Notes: generated by a model not told the origin, from the sequence alone. Positions 49,339 to 59,217 are shown, counted from the first letter of the stretch. The stretch: 64,000 nt of DNA from Fimenecus sp045631225 (GCA_045631225.1 JAZQUG010000016.1:1-64000); one strand, 5' to 3'. Numbers and translations are program-made.

Positions 49339-50960
49339 TTTATATTTTCCTTAATTGCGTAATTGATTTTTTCTCGTATGTTTAACATCCATTCATTCGA
49401 ATGTGGATAATCAGAAAAAGTTAATTTATTTTTTTCATCAATTATTTTTAAACATAATTCTTTATTTGTCACTTTTGCAAGTGAATTTAGTGCTGCCATA
49501 TCTTGTAATGCATCATAAAAGACTTTTAATCTTATAGAGTGATATGCAGTACCGTTTTTAGCAGGATAAACAACATAACTGTCTCCTGAAGGGAATTTTC
49601 CGCCTGCATCACTTACTTTATATGGGTCTATAAGGGATTTTGATAACTGTGTATAATAGAAGTTGTAACCCCAATGTAAGAATCCTTTGATATCATATTT
49701 GAACATCTGATAACCGATAACTCTGGTTCTGATTGAGTCGTTACAGAAAAATCTGTTTGAAACATTCTTTTTATTCTGTGCACTACAATAATAGGTCCAT
49801 AGTTCATTGGTTTTGCCAATAAAATGATTGATATGGTCATTTGATGGGATTGGTGTTGTAACAATGCCAAGTCTGTAAAACCATACGTCTGATAATGCAT
49901 CTACAATCTTATATCCTTTATATAATTTGTGAATCAGTTTAGATGCTTTTGAATATGAATAAAGCATTGAAAAATTAGGTTCATCACTTACGTGAATAAG
50001 AACGTTTTCTTTAAGTTTATTTACTTCAAGGTAATTTTTCAATTCAACAGAAAATTCTTTCAAGAATCTGACATATTCTTTTGAAGTTGCTTTTGTTTCC
50101 CATCCGAAGATTTTCTTGTATTCACCATCAACAGTAGCCATTATTTTAGGTGCATGCTTTGCGCCCCATTGAGTAAAAAAGTGTGAAAGTTCGAAATATT
50201 CTATTCCACATCTTTTAGACATTTCAATCCACTTAGTTAATTTATCAAAGTTAAAAGAATATTTTCCGTTTTTAAAAGTAATATCAACTAACTGAACTGT
50301 TGGTCGTTCTTTCCCTATTTCAGTATCAAGAGGTGGAGTGAAGATTGGTGTAAGTACACAATTCATTCCGTATTCATTTGCTGTTTTTAAAAAGTTTTCA
50401 GTTATTCTCCAATATTCATTGCTGAATACATCAACATTGTAGTAAGACATCAAACAGTCTGTATGAAACCAGTTTGTATATATGAAATCATTAAAATTAA
50501 GCTTACAATCTATAATTTCAATATTTAAACTGTTTTCAGCTAGTGTTGTTATTTTACTATGTATTTTTATATTAAGTCTGTGGATTCCGACAAGATTTTC
50601 GTTTGCTTTAATCTCGACCCAGAAAACATTAATTCCTTTATGAAACGAAATTTCATCTGAAACAGGTAAGAGCAAATCAGGATAATAACCATCATCACTG
50701 AAACGGTAATAATCATCAGCATCTTTTGCCATAGGAAAATCAGATTTGATATGTTCAACGGAAGATATTGTTACAGATTCAAATGGAGAGTCAATAATAA
50801 TATTACCTGTAAAATCAGCTTTGCTTTCAACTGCAATCTGAAATGATTTCACTTCATTTTTCAACATAGAAAATCCTGAATAATCATTTTCAGGTAATTT
50901 GTCATTATGGTATATTTTTTCAAGGGAAGATAAAACTTTTAAAGTAACTTTTTCACTCAT
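49335..50960 (-). CDS. DUF4091/GH123-like glycoside hydrolase-type protein, no signal peptide
   Basis: This 541-residue protein has an N-terminal beta-sandwich (about 1-165) and a TIM-barrel-like domain with the DUF4091 end (LKVFYDALQDMAALNSL near 495). FIYTNWFHTDCLMSYYNVD near 158, the FELSHFFTQWGA stretch and IHVSDEPN near 320 fit GH123-like beta-N-acetylgalactosaminidases, where a Glu/Asp pair (here SDEPN) acts with substrate help. It has no signal peptide, so any substrate must be inside the cell. GGAGC gives the SD. It is transcribed with rodA, an odd pairing. Activity is inferred from family only. Confidence 0.75.
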   Translation of the reverse strand: MSEKVTLKVLSSLEKIYHNDKLPENDYSGFSMLKNEVKSFQIAVESKADFTGNIIIDSPFESVTISSVEHIKSDFPMAKDADDYYRFSDDGYYPDLLLPVSDEISFHKGINVFWVEIKANENLVGIHRLNIKIHSKITTLAENSLNIEIIDCKLNFNDFIYTNWFHTDCLMSYYNVDVFSNEYWRITENFLKTANEYGMNCVLTPIFTPPLDTEIGKERPTVQLVDITFKNGKYSFNFDKLTKWIEMSKRCGIEYFELSHFFTQWGAKHAPKIMATVDGEYKKIFGWETKATSKEYVRFLKEFSVELKNYLEVNKLKENVLIHVSDEPNFSMLYSYSKASKLIHKLYKGYKIVDALSDVWFYRLGIVTTPIPSNDHINHFIGKTNELWTYYCSAQNKKNVSNRFFCNDSIRTRVIGYQMFKYDIKGFLHWGYNFYYTQLSKSLIDPYKVSDAGGKFPSGDSYVVYPAKNGTAYHSIRLKVFYDALQDMAALNSLAKVTNKELCLKIIDEKNKLTFSDYPHSNEWMLNIREKINYAIKENIK

Positions 50961-50988
50961 AATTATGCTCCTATTTGTTTCTTTATCT

Positions 50989-51017
50989 ATTTTATCTTAT
51001 TTTAGAATATTTGTAAA
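50989..51017 (-). promoter_or_regulatory. Promoter of the DUF4091-rodA run
   Basis: Minus strand: TTTACA (51017-51012), 17 bases, TAAAAT (50994-50989). About 20 bases before the SD of the DUF4091 gene. Confidence 0.6.
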
Positions 51018-51047
51018 GAATTTCGTGTTTTCATTTTATTATATATC

Positions 51048-51076
51048 TTGCTAATTTAATATTATAGTGGTAAAAT
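51048..51076 (+). promoter_or_regulatory. Promoter of typA
   Basis: TTGCTA (51048-51053), 17 bases, TAAAAT (51071-51076), 33 bases before the TTG start at 51110. Confidence 0.6.
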
Positions 51077-51109
51077 ATTCTGTAAGTAATTCAATGAAGG
51101 TGAATTTGT

Positions 51110-52930
51110 TTGAAAAAAAGAGAAGATGTAAGAAATATAGCGATTATTGCTCACGTTGACCACGGTAAAACAACATTGGTTGATGAGCTTTTGAAACAAA
51201 GTGGTATTTTCAGAACAAATGAAGTTGTTCAGGACAGAGTAATGGATTCCAATGACCTTGAAAGAGAAAGAGGAATCACAATTCTTTCAAAAAACACATC
51301 AGTTCATTATAAAGATATTAAAATTAACATTGTTGACACTCCGGGGCATGCTGATTTTGGTGGAGAAGTTGAACGAATCTTAATGATGGTTGATGGTGTT
51401 TTGTTACTTGTTGATGCTTTTGAGGGTTGTATGCCTCAGACACGATTTGTTTTGAAAAAAGCACTTGGACTTAATAAAAAAGTTTTAGTTGTTGTTAATA
51501 AAATTGACAGACCCGGTGCTCGCCCTGCAGAAGTAATTGATGAAGTACTTGATTTGTTTATTGAACTTGGTGCAAGTGATGAACAGATTGAATTTCCTGT
51601 TATTTATGCATCAGCAAGAGATGGCTATTCTTCAGCTGACCCATCAGTCCGTGAAGGTGATTTAAGACCATTATTTGATGCGATTATTGATAATATTGAA
51701 CCTCCTGTCGGTGATTCAGAAGCACCTCTTCAGGTATTGTTTTCAAGCCTTGATTATGATGATTATATTGGTCGAATCGGTGTTGGCAGAGTAGAACGAG
51801 GCAATATTAAAAGAAATGATTCATTGGTTCTATGTAAACAGGATGGAACTCAGCAAAATGTTAAGATTTCACGACTTTATCAGTTTGAAGGTCTTAAACG
51901 AGTTGAAGTTGAATCAGCATCAGTTGGTGATATAATCTGTGTTTCAGGTATTACAGATATAAATATTGGTGAAACACTCTGTTCACCTGATTGTATTGAC
52001 CCACTTCCATTCATCAAAATTGATGAACCTACAATTTCAATGAATTTTATTGTCAATGATAGTCCGTTTGCAGGTAAGGAAGGTAAATTTGTAACTTCAA
52101 GAAATCTTCGTGACAGACTTTTTAAAGAGGTAGAAACAAATGTCAGTATGAGGGTTGAGGAAACTGAATCAACCGATACATTTAAGGTTTCCGGTCGTGG
52201 TGAGTTACATTTATCTATTCTTATTGAGACAATGCGTCGCCAGGGATATGAATTTCAGGTTTCCCGTCCAAAAGTTATTACAAAAATGAAAGACGGTGTT
52301 CTTTTAGAACCAATCGAATTGTTGATTATTGAAGTACCTGAAGAATATGTGGGTTCTGTTATGATGAAAATAGGTTCTCGTCGTGGTGAACTCGAAAATA
52401 TGGGTACACGAGAGGGTGGAACAACACATCTTGAGTTTAAAATCCCCGCAAGAGGCCTTATTGGTTACCGTTCTGAATTTATGACTGATACTAACGGTAA
52501 CGGTATTATGAATAACCTTTTTTCAGGATATGAACCTTATAAAGGTGATATTGAAACTCGTGAAAGAGGTTCTATTGTTGCTCACGAAACAGGCGAAAGT
52601 ACAGCATACGGTTTATTCAATACTCAGGACAGAGGTCGTCTTTTCATAGGACCGGGTGTTCCTGTTTATGAAGGTATGATTGTGGGTGAGTGTTCTAAAA
52701 ATGAGGATTTGACTTGTAATATTTGTAAAACAAAGCATCTTACAAATACACGAGCTTCCGGTTCGGATGATGCTTTAAGATTAGTACCTCATACAATATT
52801 AAGTCTTGAACAATCAATGGAATTTATCAAAGATGATGAACTTATGGAAGTTACTCCGGATAATATCAGACTTCGTAAAATGATTCTTTCTAAAGATTTA
52901 AGACTTAAACAGCAGTTTAAGAAGAATTAA
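51110..52930 (+). CDS. typA: Ribosome-associated GTPase TypA/BipA
   Basis: This 606-residue translational GTPase acts on the ribosome under stress and during 50S assembly. G1 is AHVDHGKTT (residues 14-22), then RERGITI (G2 region), DTPGHADFGGEV (G3) and NKIDRPGA (G4). Domains EF-Tu-like II, EF-G-like III/V and the TypA C-terminal domain follow (GRGELHLSILIETMRRQG near 363, TRASGSDDALRL near 548). The start is TTG at 51110, with AAGGTG seven bases upstream; no ATG gives the intact N-terminus. It lies 15 bases before the MreB-like gene and the two are probably one transcript. Confidence 0.95.
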   Translation: MKKREDVRNIAIIAHVDHGKTTLVDELLKQSGIFRTNEVVQDRVMDSNDLERERGITILSKNTSVHYKDIKINIVDTPGHADFGGEVERILMMVDGVLLLVDAFEGCMPQTRFVLKKALGLNKKVLVVVNKIDRPGARPAEVIDEVLDLFIELGASDEQIEFPVIYASARDGYSSADPSVREGDLRPLFDAIIDNIEPPVGDSEAPLQVLFSSLDYDDYIGRIGVGRVERGNIKRNDSLVLCKQDGTQQNVKISRLYQFEGLKRVEVESASVGDIICVSGITDINIGETLCSPDCIDPLPFIKIDEPTISMNFIVNDSPFAGKEGKFVTSRNLRDRLFKEVETNVSMRVEETESTDTFKVSGRGELHLSILIETMRRQGYEFQVSRPKVITKMKDGVLLEPIELLIIEVPEEYVGSVMMKIGSRRGELENMGTREGGTTHLEFKIPARGLIGYRSEFMTDTNGNGIMNNLFSGYEPYKGDIETRERGSIVAHETGESTAYGLFNTQDRGRLFIGPGVPVYEGMIVGECSKNEDLTCNICKTKHLTNTRASGSDDALRLVPHTILSLEQSMEFIKDDELMEVTPDNIRLRKMILSKDLRLKQQFKKN

Positions 52931-52945
52931 AAAGGGGATGATGCT

Positions 52946-53980
52946 TTGAGAGGAATGAAAATCGGTATTGATTTTGGTTCGTATTCCCTTAAAATTTATG
53001 CTGAAGGTAAAGGTATTGTTGTTGATGAACCGTCAATTGTTGCGATTGATAATCAGACAGGTAATCCCATTGCTTTTGGTAAGGCAGCTGACAATGTGTA
53101 TGGCAGATGCTCTGATGACATAAGCATTTCAAAAGTAATACAGAACGGTGTTGTTTCTGACTTCGTTATGGCTGAAAGAATGTTAAGATATTATATTCAA
53201 CGTGTTTGCGGTAACAGAATATATAAACCTAATATAATTCTTTCCTTACCATCAGGTGTTTCAGGTCTTGAAAAAAAGACATTGCTTGACGTTGTTACTT
53301 TGGCTGGTGCAGGACGAGTTTGTATGGTTGAAGGAGTTCTGGCATCTGCTTTTGGTTGTGACTTTGCTAATGATAATCTTGGCGGCAGAATGGTTCTTGA
53401 TATCGGACACCATGTCACCGAATATGCTATTGTATCTATGGGTGGAATCGGTGCAAAAGGAACCATCAGGCACGGTAGTTATGATATTGATAAAGCAATT
53501 ATCAATCATTTAAGAAAAGACAGAGATATTCTAATCGGACCACATACTGCACGAGAAATAAAAAATAAGATTACTTCTGCAGAAAAGCGAGAATGTGAAA
53601 CAGCTATTTTTGTATCGGGAAAAAGTGCTCTTGATAACTTACCGATATCTTTTGAGATTACGTCAACTGAGGTTTATCCCTTTGTCGACGAGCAAATTGA
53701 TATTATTATCAAAGAAATTCATCAGGATATATTAAAAATTTCACCTGACTTATTGTCAGATGCTTCTGATAATGGTATAATGCTTTGTGGTGGTGGCTCA
53801 TTAATTTTTGACATTGCTGACAGATTGTCCAAACAATTAAGTATAAGATGTGAATATGTTGATGAACCAAGACTTGCCAAAATCAAGGGTTTAGGTTATC
53901 TTATAAATAATGATAAATGGTTAGATGATAATGGATATCGTTTCATCTTCAGGGATGAAATAAATGATAGATTTAATTAG
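52946..53980 (+). CDS. MreB/Mbl-like actin-fold protein
   Basis: This 344-residue protein has the actin-fold phosphate-1 loop GIDFGSYSLKIY at residues 7-18, phosphate-2 MVLDIGHHVTEYAIVSMGG near 150 and the adenosine motif GIMLCGGGSLIFD near 274, plus VEGVLASAFG (near 130) as in MreB. It probably forms filaments guiding cell-wall growth. It is more divergent than a standard MreB (e.g. GHHVTEYAI instead of GGGTTDIAV) and may be a Mbl/MreBH-type paralogue. The start is TTG 52946, with GGGGATG six bases upstream; ATG 52955 would lie right on a second purine run. Located between typA and the ceramidase-like gene. Confidence 0.82.
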   Translation: MRGMKIGIDFGSYSLKIYAEGKGIVVDEPSIVAIDNQTGNPIAFGKAADNVYGRCSDDISISKVIQNGVVSDFVMAERMLRYYIQRVCGNRIYKPNIILSLPSGVSGLEKKTLLDVVTLAGAGRVCMVEGVLASAFGCDFANDNLGGRMVLDIGHHVTEYAIVSMGGIGAKGTIRHGSYDIDKAIINHLRKDRDILIGPHTAREIKNKITSAEKRECETAIFVSGKSALDNLPISFEITSTEVYPFVDEQIDIIIKEIHQDILKISPDLLSDASDNGIMLCGGGSLIFDIADRLSKQLSIRCEYVDEPRLAKIKGLGYLINNDKWLDDNGYRFIFRDEINDRFN

Positions 53981-53999
53981 AAGAAGGTAGGATGTTATT

Positions 54000-55826
54000 A
54001 TGAAAAAAATCACAAAATCAATTCTTTCATTGTTGCTTTGTGTTTGTATGGTAATGCCGATGTTTGTATTTCCTGCAAGTGCAGAGGAATCTTATGAAAC
54101 TGCAGCAGAATTTGTTGCAGCATCTGACACAGGTGTTGAAGTTGATGAAGATTTACAGACAAAGATTTTTCTTTACAAAGTACTTAATGTTGTAAGTGAT
54201 TTCTTTATAAACAGTGTACTTGGTAAGGCTCTTTGTATTGTTGTTCCTGACTCAGCAGCTGTTCTTGATTATGAAGAATTTGACATTGATTCTTATGAGA
54301 ATTTCTATCCTGGTATGGATAAGTTTATTGACGAACCACAGGGTGACAAGGTTTGGAGCCTCGGTTATGGTAAAGCTTCAATTCTTCCGTCAAATTTTGG
54401 TGAAAAGTCATATGCAAAAGGTGCTTACATACCATATGTTTACGGTAACGAAATGTACAAAGATGACGATGGTAAATACGAAGACTTGATGGCAAGAGTT
54501 ATTGTTATGAATGACGGTTCAGGCAGAGGTAACGTTGTATTTATCGCTGTTGACGCTATGGGACTTGCTAACTCTGACGTTCGTGTTATCCGTGAAGGCT
54601 TAAAGGAAATTGCAAAAGCAAATAATATTGTAAGCATTAACGTTTCTTGTACTCATATTCATACAGGTATTGACTCTCAGGGCGTTTGGACTGACCCTAT
54701 CGGATGTCTCGTAAATAATGTAATGACTAACGATGTTAAATATGGTGTTCCTCGTGATTTCATTGACTCATTGGTTTCAGGTACACAGAAAGCATTGAAG
54801 AGTGCTCTTGCTGATATGACAACAGGTAAAATGTACTATTCAAAGATAGATATTGAAGATTATCTCTTTGACCGTACAGCTCCTATTTCATTTGATACAA
54901 ATATGTACAAGCTTGAATTTGTACCATTTGCAAAGAGTAAAACTCCAACAATTATTGCTACTTTCGGATGTCATCCTGAATCAGCAAGCTTTGACTGGAA
55001 TCAGGACGAAAGTGACCCATTAAAGCTTGACAGAAAATTCACAGCTGACTGTATCTGGTACATGGAAAAGCTTATGAATTCAGCAGGATATAACTTTATT
55101 TTCCTTCAGGGTAATGTTTCAACTGTTTCATCAGCAAGATCTCTTTCAGGTGATGAGCTTGATGGAAGTGCACACTATCATGCAATGCGTTACGGTTATG
55201 AAATCGGTTATATTCTTCTTGGTATGAGTATGACAAAGTCTGAAAGAATTGATCTTAACGATAAAACAGGTGATAAGCTCGGAGTTAAGAAATATTCAGG
55301 CCAGGAAGATTATACAATCTGGTATGAAGGTCTTCCAACTGTTAAGAAAGAAGAAGTAAAACCTGTTCTTAATGTAAAATCAAAGCAGTTCACAGTACAG
55401 ATTGAAAACAATGTTGTAGGACTTCTCGGTAAAACATCAATTGCTGATAACCTTGTTCTTAAGGATGATAACTGGAATTATTATACAGTAACTGAAGTTG
55501 GTTACCTTGAAATCGGTGACAATATGAAGGTTTATATGAGCCCGGGTGAAACATTCGGTGAGCTTCTTTTAGGCGGTAACGGTGCAAAGGGATTCCCAAT
55601 GAAGCCTATCAGAGAATACACAGGCGAAGATATTATCATTATGGACCTTATGAATGATGCAGCAGGTTATGTTGCAAACGAGGCTAACTTTGTTATGGCC
55701 GGTTTCCAGTATAATGAACTCACAGGCGGATTTGATGACGATACATGGTGCCTTATCTCTTACGGTAAGCATGCAGGTACAACATTCATCAAGAATTTCT
55801 ATGAAGTTTACGACAGCGTAAGATAA
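54000..55826 (+). CDS. Secreted neutral ceramidase-like hydrolase
   Basis: This 608-residue protein has a signal peptide (to about residue 28, ASA-EE). The core fits the N-terminal catalytic domain of neutral/alkaline ceramidases: YAKGAYIPYVYGNEM near 141, VFIAVDAMGLAN near 180, SCTHIHTGIDSQG near 219 (Zn His pair), ATFGCHPES near 320 (Zn His) and FIFLQGNVSTVSSAR near 367 in the place of the nucleophile-Ser loop. The beta-sandwich end with FAGFQY-like stretch is short. It may act on sphingolipids or another amide; the active-site loop differs, so activity is uncertain. It lacks the cysteine tail that a fragment 76 bases downstream still encodes. SD is AGGATG. Confidence 0.75.
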   Translation: MKKITKSILSLLLCVCMVMPMFVFPASAEESYETAAEFVAASDTGVEVDEDLQTKIFLYKVLNVVSDFFINSVLGKALCIVVPDSAAVLDYEEFDIDSYENFYPGMDKFIDEPQGDKVWSLGYGKASILPSNFGEKSYAKGAYIPYVYGNEMYKDDDGKYEDLMARVIVMNDGSGRGNVVFIAVDAMGLANSDVRVIREGLKEIAKANNIVSINVSCTHIHTGIDSQGVWTDPIGCLVNNVMTNDVKYGVPRDFIDSLVSGTQKALKSALADMTTGKMYYSKIDIEDYLFDRTAPISFDTNMYKLEFVPFAKSKTPTIIATFGCHPESASFDWNQDESDPLKLDRKFTADCIWYMEKLMNSAGYNFIFLQGNVSTVSSARSLSGDELDGSAHYHAMRYGYEIGYILLGMSMTKSERIDLNDKTGDKLGVKKYSGQEDYTIWYEGLPTVKKEEVKPVLNVKSKQFTVQIENNVVGLLGKTSIADNLVLKDDNWNYYTVTEVGYLEIGDNMKVYMSPGETFGELLLGGNGAKGFPMKPIREYTGEDIIIMDLMNDAAGYVANEANFVMAGFQYNELTGGFDDDTWCLISYGKHAGTTFIKNFYEVYDSVR

Positions 55827-55837
55827 ATAATATTTAG

Positions 55838-55865
55838 GACGGAGTTTCACGACTCCGTCTTTTTT
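55838..55865 (+). terminator. Terminator of the ceramidase-like gene
   Basis: GACGGAGT (55838-55845), TTCACG, ACTCCGTC (55852-55859), then TTTTTT. Confidence 0.92.
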
Positions 55866-55902
55866 GTAATATTCTAATTATAATTTGTAGGGGAGATTAT
55901 AA

Positions 55903-56244
55903 GTGCAAAGTGCAAAATATTGGGTCTGCAACGCTGATTATAAATGTTAACCAATTGATATGGTTGTTTACTGTTCAGTTTGTGACAGCGAAATCAGCCG
56001 TAATGCACGCGTTATCGATGCAACAGGTCATAATCTTGTTGAAGGTGATTGCACAAATTGCGATTATACTGTAGATACAGGAAACGAAGATAATAACGAT
56101 AACAATGTAACTGACCCATCTGACGATTGTGATTGTAACTGTCATAAGTCAGGTGTTCAGAAATTCTTCTTCGACTTTATTCTCTTGTTCCAAAGAATTT
56201 TTGGTACAAACAAAGAATGTTCTTGTGGTGTAGCACACTATTAA
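55903..56244 (+). pseudogene. Broken fragment encoding the cysteine-tail module
   Basis: From a GTG at 55903, with GGGGAG upstream, the frame reads 15 codons (ending YWVCNADYKC), meets TAA at 55948-55950 and then stays open through 56244. After the stop it reads VVYCSVCDSEISRN (the same cysteine module as the subtilase, which has VIYCSLCDKEISRE), an acidic Asn/Asp linker, then CDCNCHKSG, helix and CSCGVAHY. There is no signal peptide, so neither part can be a normal surface protein. It looks like the decayed end of a longer secreted protein. If ATG 55960 is used, a 94-residue peptide could still be made. Confidence 0.6.
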
Positions 56245-56272
56245 TTTAATATGTAAATCGAATTAACAAAAC

Positions 56273-56308
56273 AGGGAAGACCGTAAAAAGTCTTCCCTTA
56301 ATTTTTTT
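56273..56308. terminator. Terminator between the tail fragment and ldh
   Basis: AGGGAAGAC (56273-56281), CGTAAAAA, GTCTTCCCT (56290-56298), then TAATTTTTTT, which overlaps the ldh stop codon. It suggests that the tail fragment once belonged to an intact gene on the plus strand. Confidence 0.88.
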
Positions 56309-57260
56309 AAAATCCAATTTGTTTTGCAGTTTCTTTTAAGAAATTACAAGAATTAATAAATGCTGTTCTTTCATTTTCCTTTAAGTCAAGAACTATAATA
56401 TCTTCTGTTCCGTTTCTTCCGATAATCGATGGTAAACCGGCATAAACATTTTCTATGCCATATTGTCCGTTTAGCAAAACTGAAACTGTCAATGCACTTT
56501 TTTCATCACCGAAAATAGCTCTTACAATCCTCACAAGTGACATTCCGATGCCATAATACGTTGCTTGTTTTGCTTTAATGATTTCCTGTGCAGCACTTGT
56601 AACATTTTTACTTATTCTGTTTAAGTCTTCAAAATTAAACTTTCCGTTTGACGAATCAATAATATCATATACTTTTTTAGTTGTTATATATGCCTGTGAC
56701 CAAGGAATAATTTCGCTGTCACCGTGTTCACCGATAACATATGCGTGAACATTTCTCGGGTCAATTGAAAAATAATCTCCTAATAAATATCGGAGTCGTG
56801 CTGTATCAAGTGTTGTACCGCTACCGATAACCCTTGATGGGCTAAAGCCTGATAATTCAAGAGTAATCTTTGTCATAATATCAACAGGATTTGTTGCTAC
56901 AAGAAAAATTCCGTCAAAGCCACTTTGTACAATCGGGTCAATAATTGACTTGAACACTTCAAAGTTTCTGTTAAGAAGAGAAATCCTGTCTTCTCCTTCT
57001 TTTTGATTAACACCGGCAGCAATAACCACAATGTCTGCATCGTGACAATCACAGTATTCACCATCAAAAATCAACATATTTCTTTTAGCAAACGGAAGAC
57101 CATGATTTAAGTCCATGGCTTCACCGTGTGCTTTTGCTTTATTGATATCTATCAGCACAAGTTGGTCACATTCTCCACTGTTTAAAAGTGCATAAGCAAA
57201 ACTCATTCCAACAAATCCTGTACCAACAAGTGCTACTTTTTTCAAATCGTTGTTTTTCAT
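56307..57260 (-). CDS. ldh: L-lactate dehydrogenase
   Basis: This 317-residue cytosolic enzyme reduces pyruvate to L-lactate with NADH, regenerating NAD in fermentation. The Rossmann motif is LVGTGFVGMSFAYALL (residues 11-26), the substrate loop AGVNQKEGEDR keeps Gln and Arg typical of LDH rather than malate dehydrogenase, and the catalytic His is in VIGEHGDSEI (near 176). The length is standard. It starts 11 bases after the asnB stop, so the two are probably one transcript. The plus-strand T-run of the neighbouring terminator covers its stop. Confidence 0.94.
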   Translation of the reverse strand: MKNNDLKKVALVGTGFVGMSFAYALLNSGECDQLVLIDINKAKAHGEAMDLNHGLPFAKRNMLIFDGEYCDCHDADIVVIAAGVNQKEGEDRISLLNRNFEVFKSIIDPIVQSGFDGIFLVATNPVDIMTKITLELSGFSPSRVIGSGTTLDTARLRYLLGDYFSIDPRNVHAYVIGEHGDSEIIPWSQAYITTKKVYDIIDSSNGKFNFEDLNRISKNVTSAAQEIIKAKQATYYGIGMSLVRIVRAIFGDEKSALTVSVLLNGQYGIENVYAGLPSIIGRNGTEDIIVLDLKENERTAFINSCNFLKETAKQIGF

Positions 57261-57271
57261 TATATCATCCT

Positions 57272-59101
57272 TTAAATTATTCTTACTTTATATTTGGTGA
57301 GCCAATAATTTATCTGTATAAAATATGCTATTGTCTGAGGAGTTGTCATTAATTGACCATACCAAGGTATTGCTTTATCAGTAGTTAATATTTTTTTCAA
57401 CTCTTCTTTCTTTATAAATGATAAGATAGGTGAATTGTTATTATCAATTATTTCACTTAACATATCTGATACTATTTTTAAATATTCAGGGTTATGTGTT
57501 TTCGGATACGGACTTTTCTTTCTCCATAATATTTCTTCAGGTAAAATATCCTTAACAGCTTCTCTTAATAAACCTTTTTCGTATGCTTTATAATCCTTGT
57601 ATTCCCAAGGAACTGAATATAAATACTCTGCAATTCTGTAATCACAAAACGGAACTCTTACTTCAAGACCATTGTACATACTCATTCTGTCTTTTCGGTC
57701 GAGAAGTGTCTGCATAAACCAATCTGAGTTTAACTTTATCATTTCTTTCATACGTGATTCAAGAGGGGATATATCGTCAACTTTTGATGTGTTTATCAGA
57801 GTGTCTTTGTATCTTGAATAAACATATTCTGCTGCATCAGGCACATTAATATCATTTTTTATAAATGATTTTCTGTATTCAGTTGATTGTGCCCATGGGA
57901 ATCCGTTTATTGCTCTTATATCCTTATCACGGAACCAAGGATATCCGCCAAAGATTTCATCAGCACATTCTCCTGACAGTGCAACTGTGCAATGCTTTTT
58001 AATTTCTTTGCAAAATAGTAACAATGATGAGTCGACATCAGCCATTCCCGGTAAATCCCGTGCATCAACAGCCATGTATAATGCATCAGCAAGGTCTTTA
58101 TTATTTAATGTTATTAAATGATGGTTACAATCGAGATATTCAACCATCTTTTTAATATAATCATTGTCATTATTAGGCTGAAATTTACTCTTTTTAAAAA
58201 AGTTATCATTATTTTCATAAGTAACAGAGAATGTTTCTAATTGTTGGCCTTTATCATTAAAATATTGATTGGCAATTGATGAAATAATGCTTGAATCAAG
58301 TCCGCCAGAAAGAAAAGTTCCGACAGGTACATCGGATGTCAATTGTCTTGTAATTGAATCTTTTACTAAATCACGAACCTTTTCAACTGTGTCTTCAAAG
58401 CTATCATTATGCTTTTTATCTGTTAATGTCCAATATTTTCGTATTTTTATTCCTGTCTTATTATAGTATCCGCAACAAGCAGGTTTTAATTCCTGAATAT
58501 CTTTAAATACACCACATCCAGGTGTTCTTCCAGGACCTATAAACATTATCTCTGCAATAGAATTTTCATCAATCATTGGTTCGACAAATTTATGTTCAAG
58601 TAATGCTTTTATTTCTGACCCAAATATAAAAGAATCGTTTTTAATTGAATAGAAAAAAGGTTTTACACCAATTCTGTCTCGTGCAAAAAAGAGCTGTTTT
58701 TCAAGTTCATCCCATATTACAAATGCGAAAATGCCATTAAATTTTATTAAACACTCTTCTTTCCAATGAATAAAAGCTTTTAATACAACTTCTGTATCAG
58801 AATGAGTCAGAAAAACATATCCCACTTGTTTTAATTCATTTCTTATTTCTTCTGTATTGTATAATTCTCCGTTATAGACAATTGAATATTCATTTTCGCC
58901 GTATTTTGCTGTCATTGGTTGTATTCCGTTTTCAACGTCAATGACGCTTAATCGGGTATGAATTAATGCAACATTATCTTTTATATATAATCCGTTTTGG
59001 TCAGGACCTCGAGGAGCTAACACCTTTTGCATTTTAAAATAAGAGTCTTTATTTTTATTTATTGAATTATTATATGAAACTTCACCTGCAATACCGCACA
59101 T
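57272..59101 (-). CDS. asnB: Glutamine-hydrolysing asparagine synthetase
   Basis: This 609-residue enzyme makes asparagine from aspartate, glutamine and ATP. Cys2, exposed after Met removal (MCGIAGEV), is the glutaminase nucleophile, which fixes the start at ATG 59101 with GAGGTG upstream. LAPRGPDQNG and VYNGELYN complete the N-terminal domain. The synthetase domain has the PP-loop FLSGGLDSSI near 252 and ALSGECADEIFGGYPWF near 365. The C-terminal DRKDRMSMYNGLEVRVPF is present. Co-transcription with ldh is unusual but the 11-base gap supports it. Confidence 0.94.
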   Translation of the reverse strand: MCGIAGEVSYNNSINKNKDSYFKMQKVLAPRGPDQNGLYIKDNVALIHTRLSVIDVENGIQPMTAKYGENEYSIVYNGELYNTEEIRNELKQVGYVFLTHSDTEVVLKAFIHWKEECLIKFNGIFAFVIWDELEKQLFFARDRIGVKPFFYSIKNDSFIFGSEIKALLEHKFVEPMIDENSIAEIMFIGPGRTPGCGVFKDIQELKPACCGYYNKTGIKIRKYWTLTDKKHNDSFEDTVEKVRDLVKDSITRQLTSDVPVGTFLSGGLDSSIISSIANQYFNDKGQQLETFSVTYENNDNFFKKSKFQPNNDNDYIKKMVEYLDCNHHLITLNNKDLADALYMAVDARDLPGMADVDSSLLLFCKEIKKHCTVALSGECADEIFGGYPWFRDKDIRAINGFPWAQSTEYRKSFIKNDINVPDAAEYVYSRYKDTLINTSKVDDISPLESRMKEMIKLNSDWFMQTLLDRKDRMSMYNGLEVRVPFCDYRIAEYLYSVPWEYKDYKAYEKGLLREAVKDILPEEILWRKKSPYPKTHNPEYLKIVSDMLSEIIDNNNSPILSFIKKEELKKILTTDKAIPWYGQLMTTPQTIAYFIQINYWLTKYKVRII

Positions 59102-59164
59102 ATAAATCACCTCAAATTATTGCTTCATAATAGAATATGATTTTAAATTTGAAAAATACTTAAA

Positions 59165-59193
59165 TTTACTTTTATTTTAAAAATGAATATGAT
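59165..59193 (+). promoter_or_regulatory. Promoter of the GH28-like operon
   Basis: TTTACT (59165-59170), 17 bases, TATGAT (59188-59193), followed by GAGGTG and ATG 59218. Confidence 0.55.
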
Positions 59194-59217
59194 AATATAT
59201 CCTTTGAGGTGAGTTTT

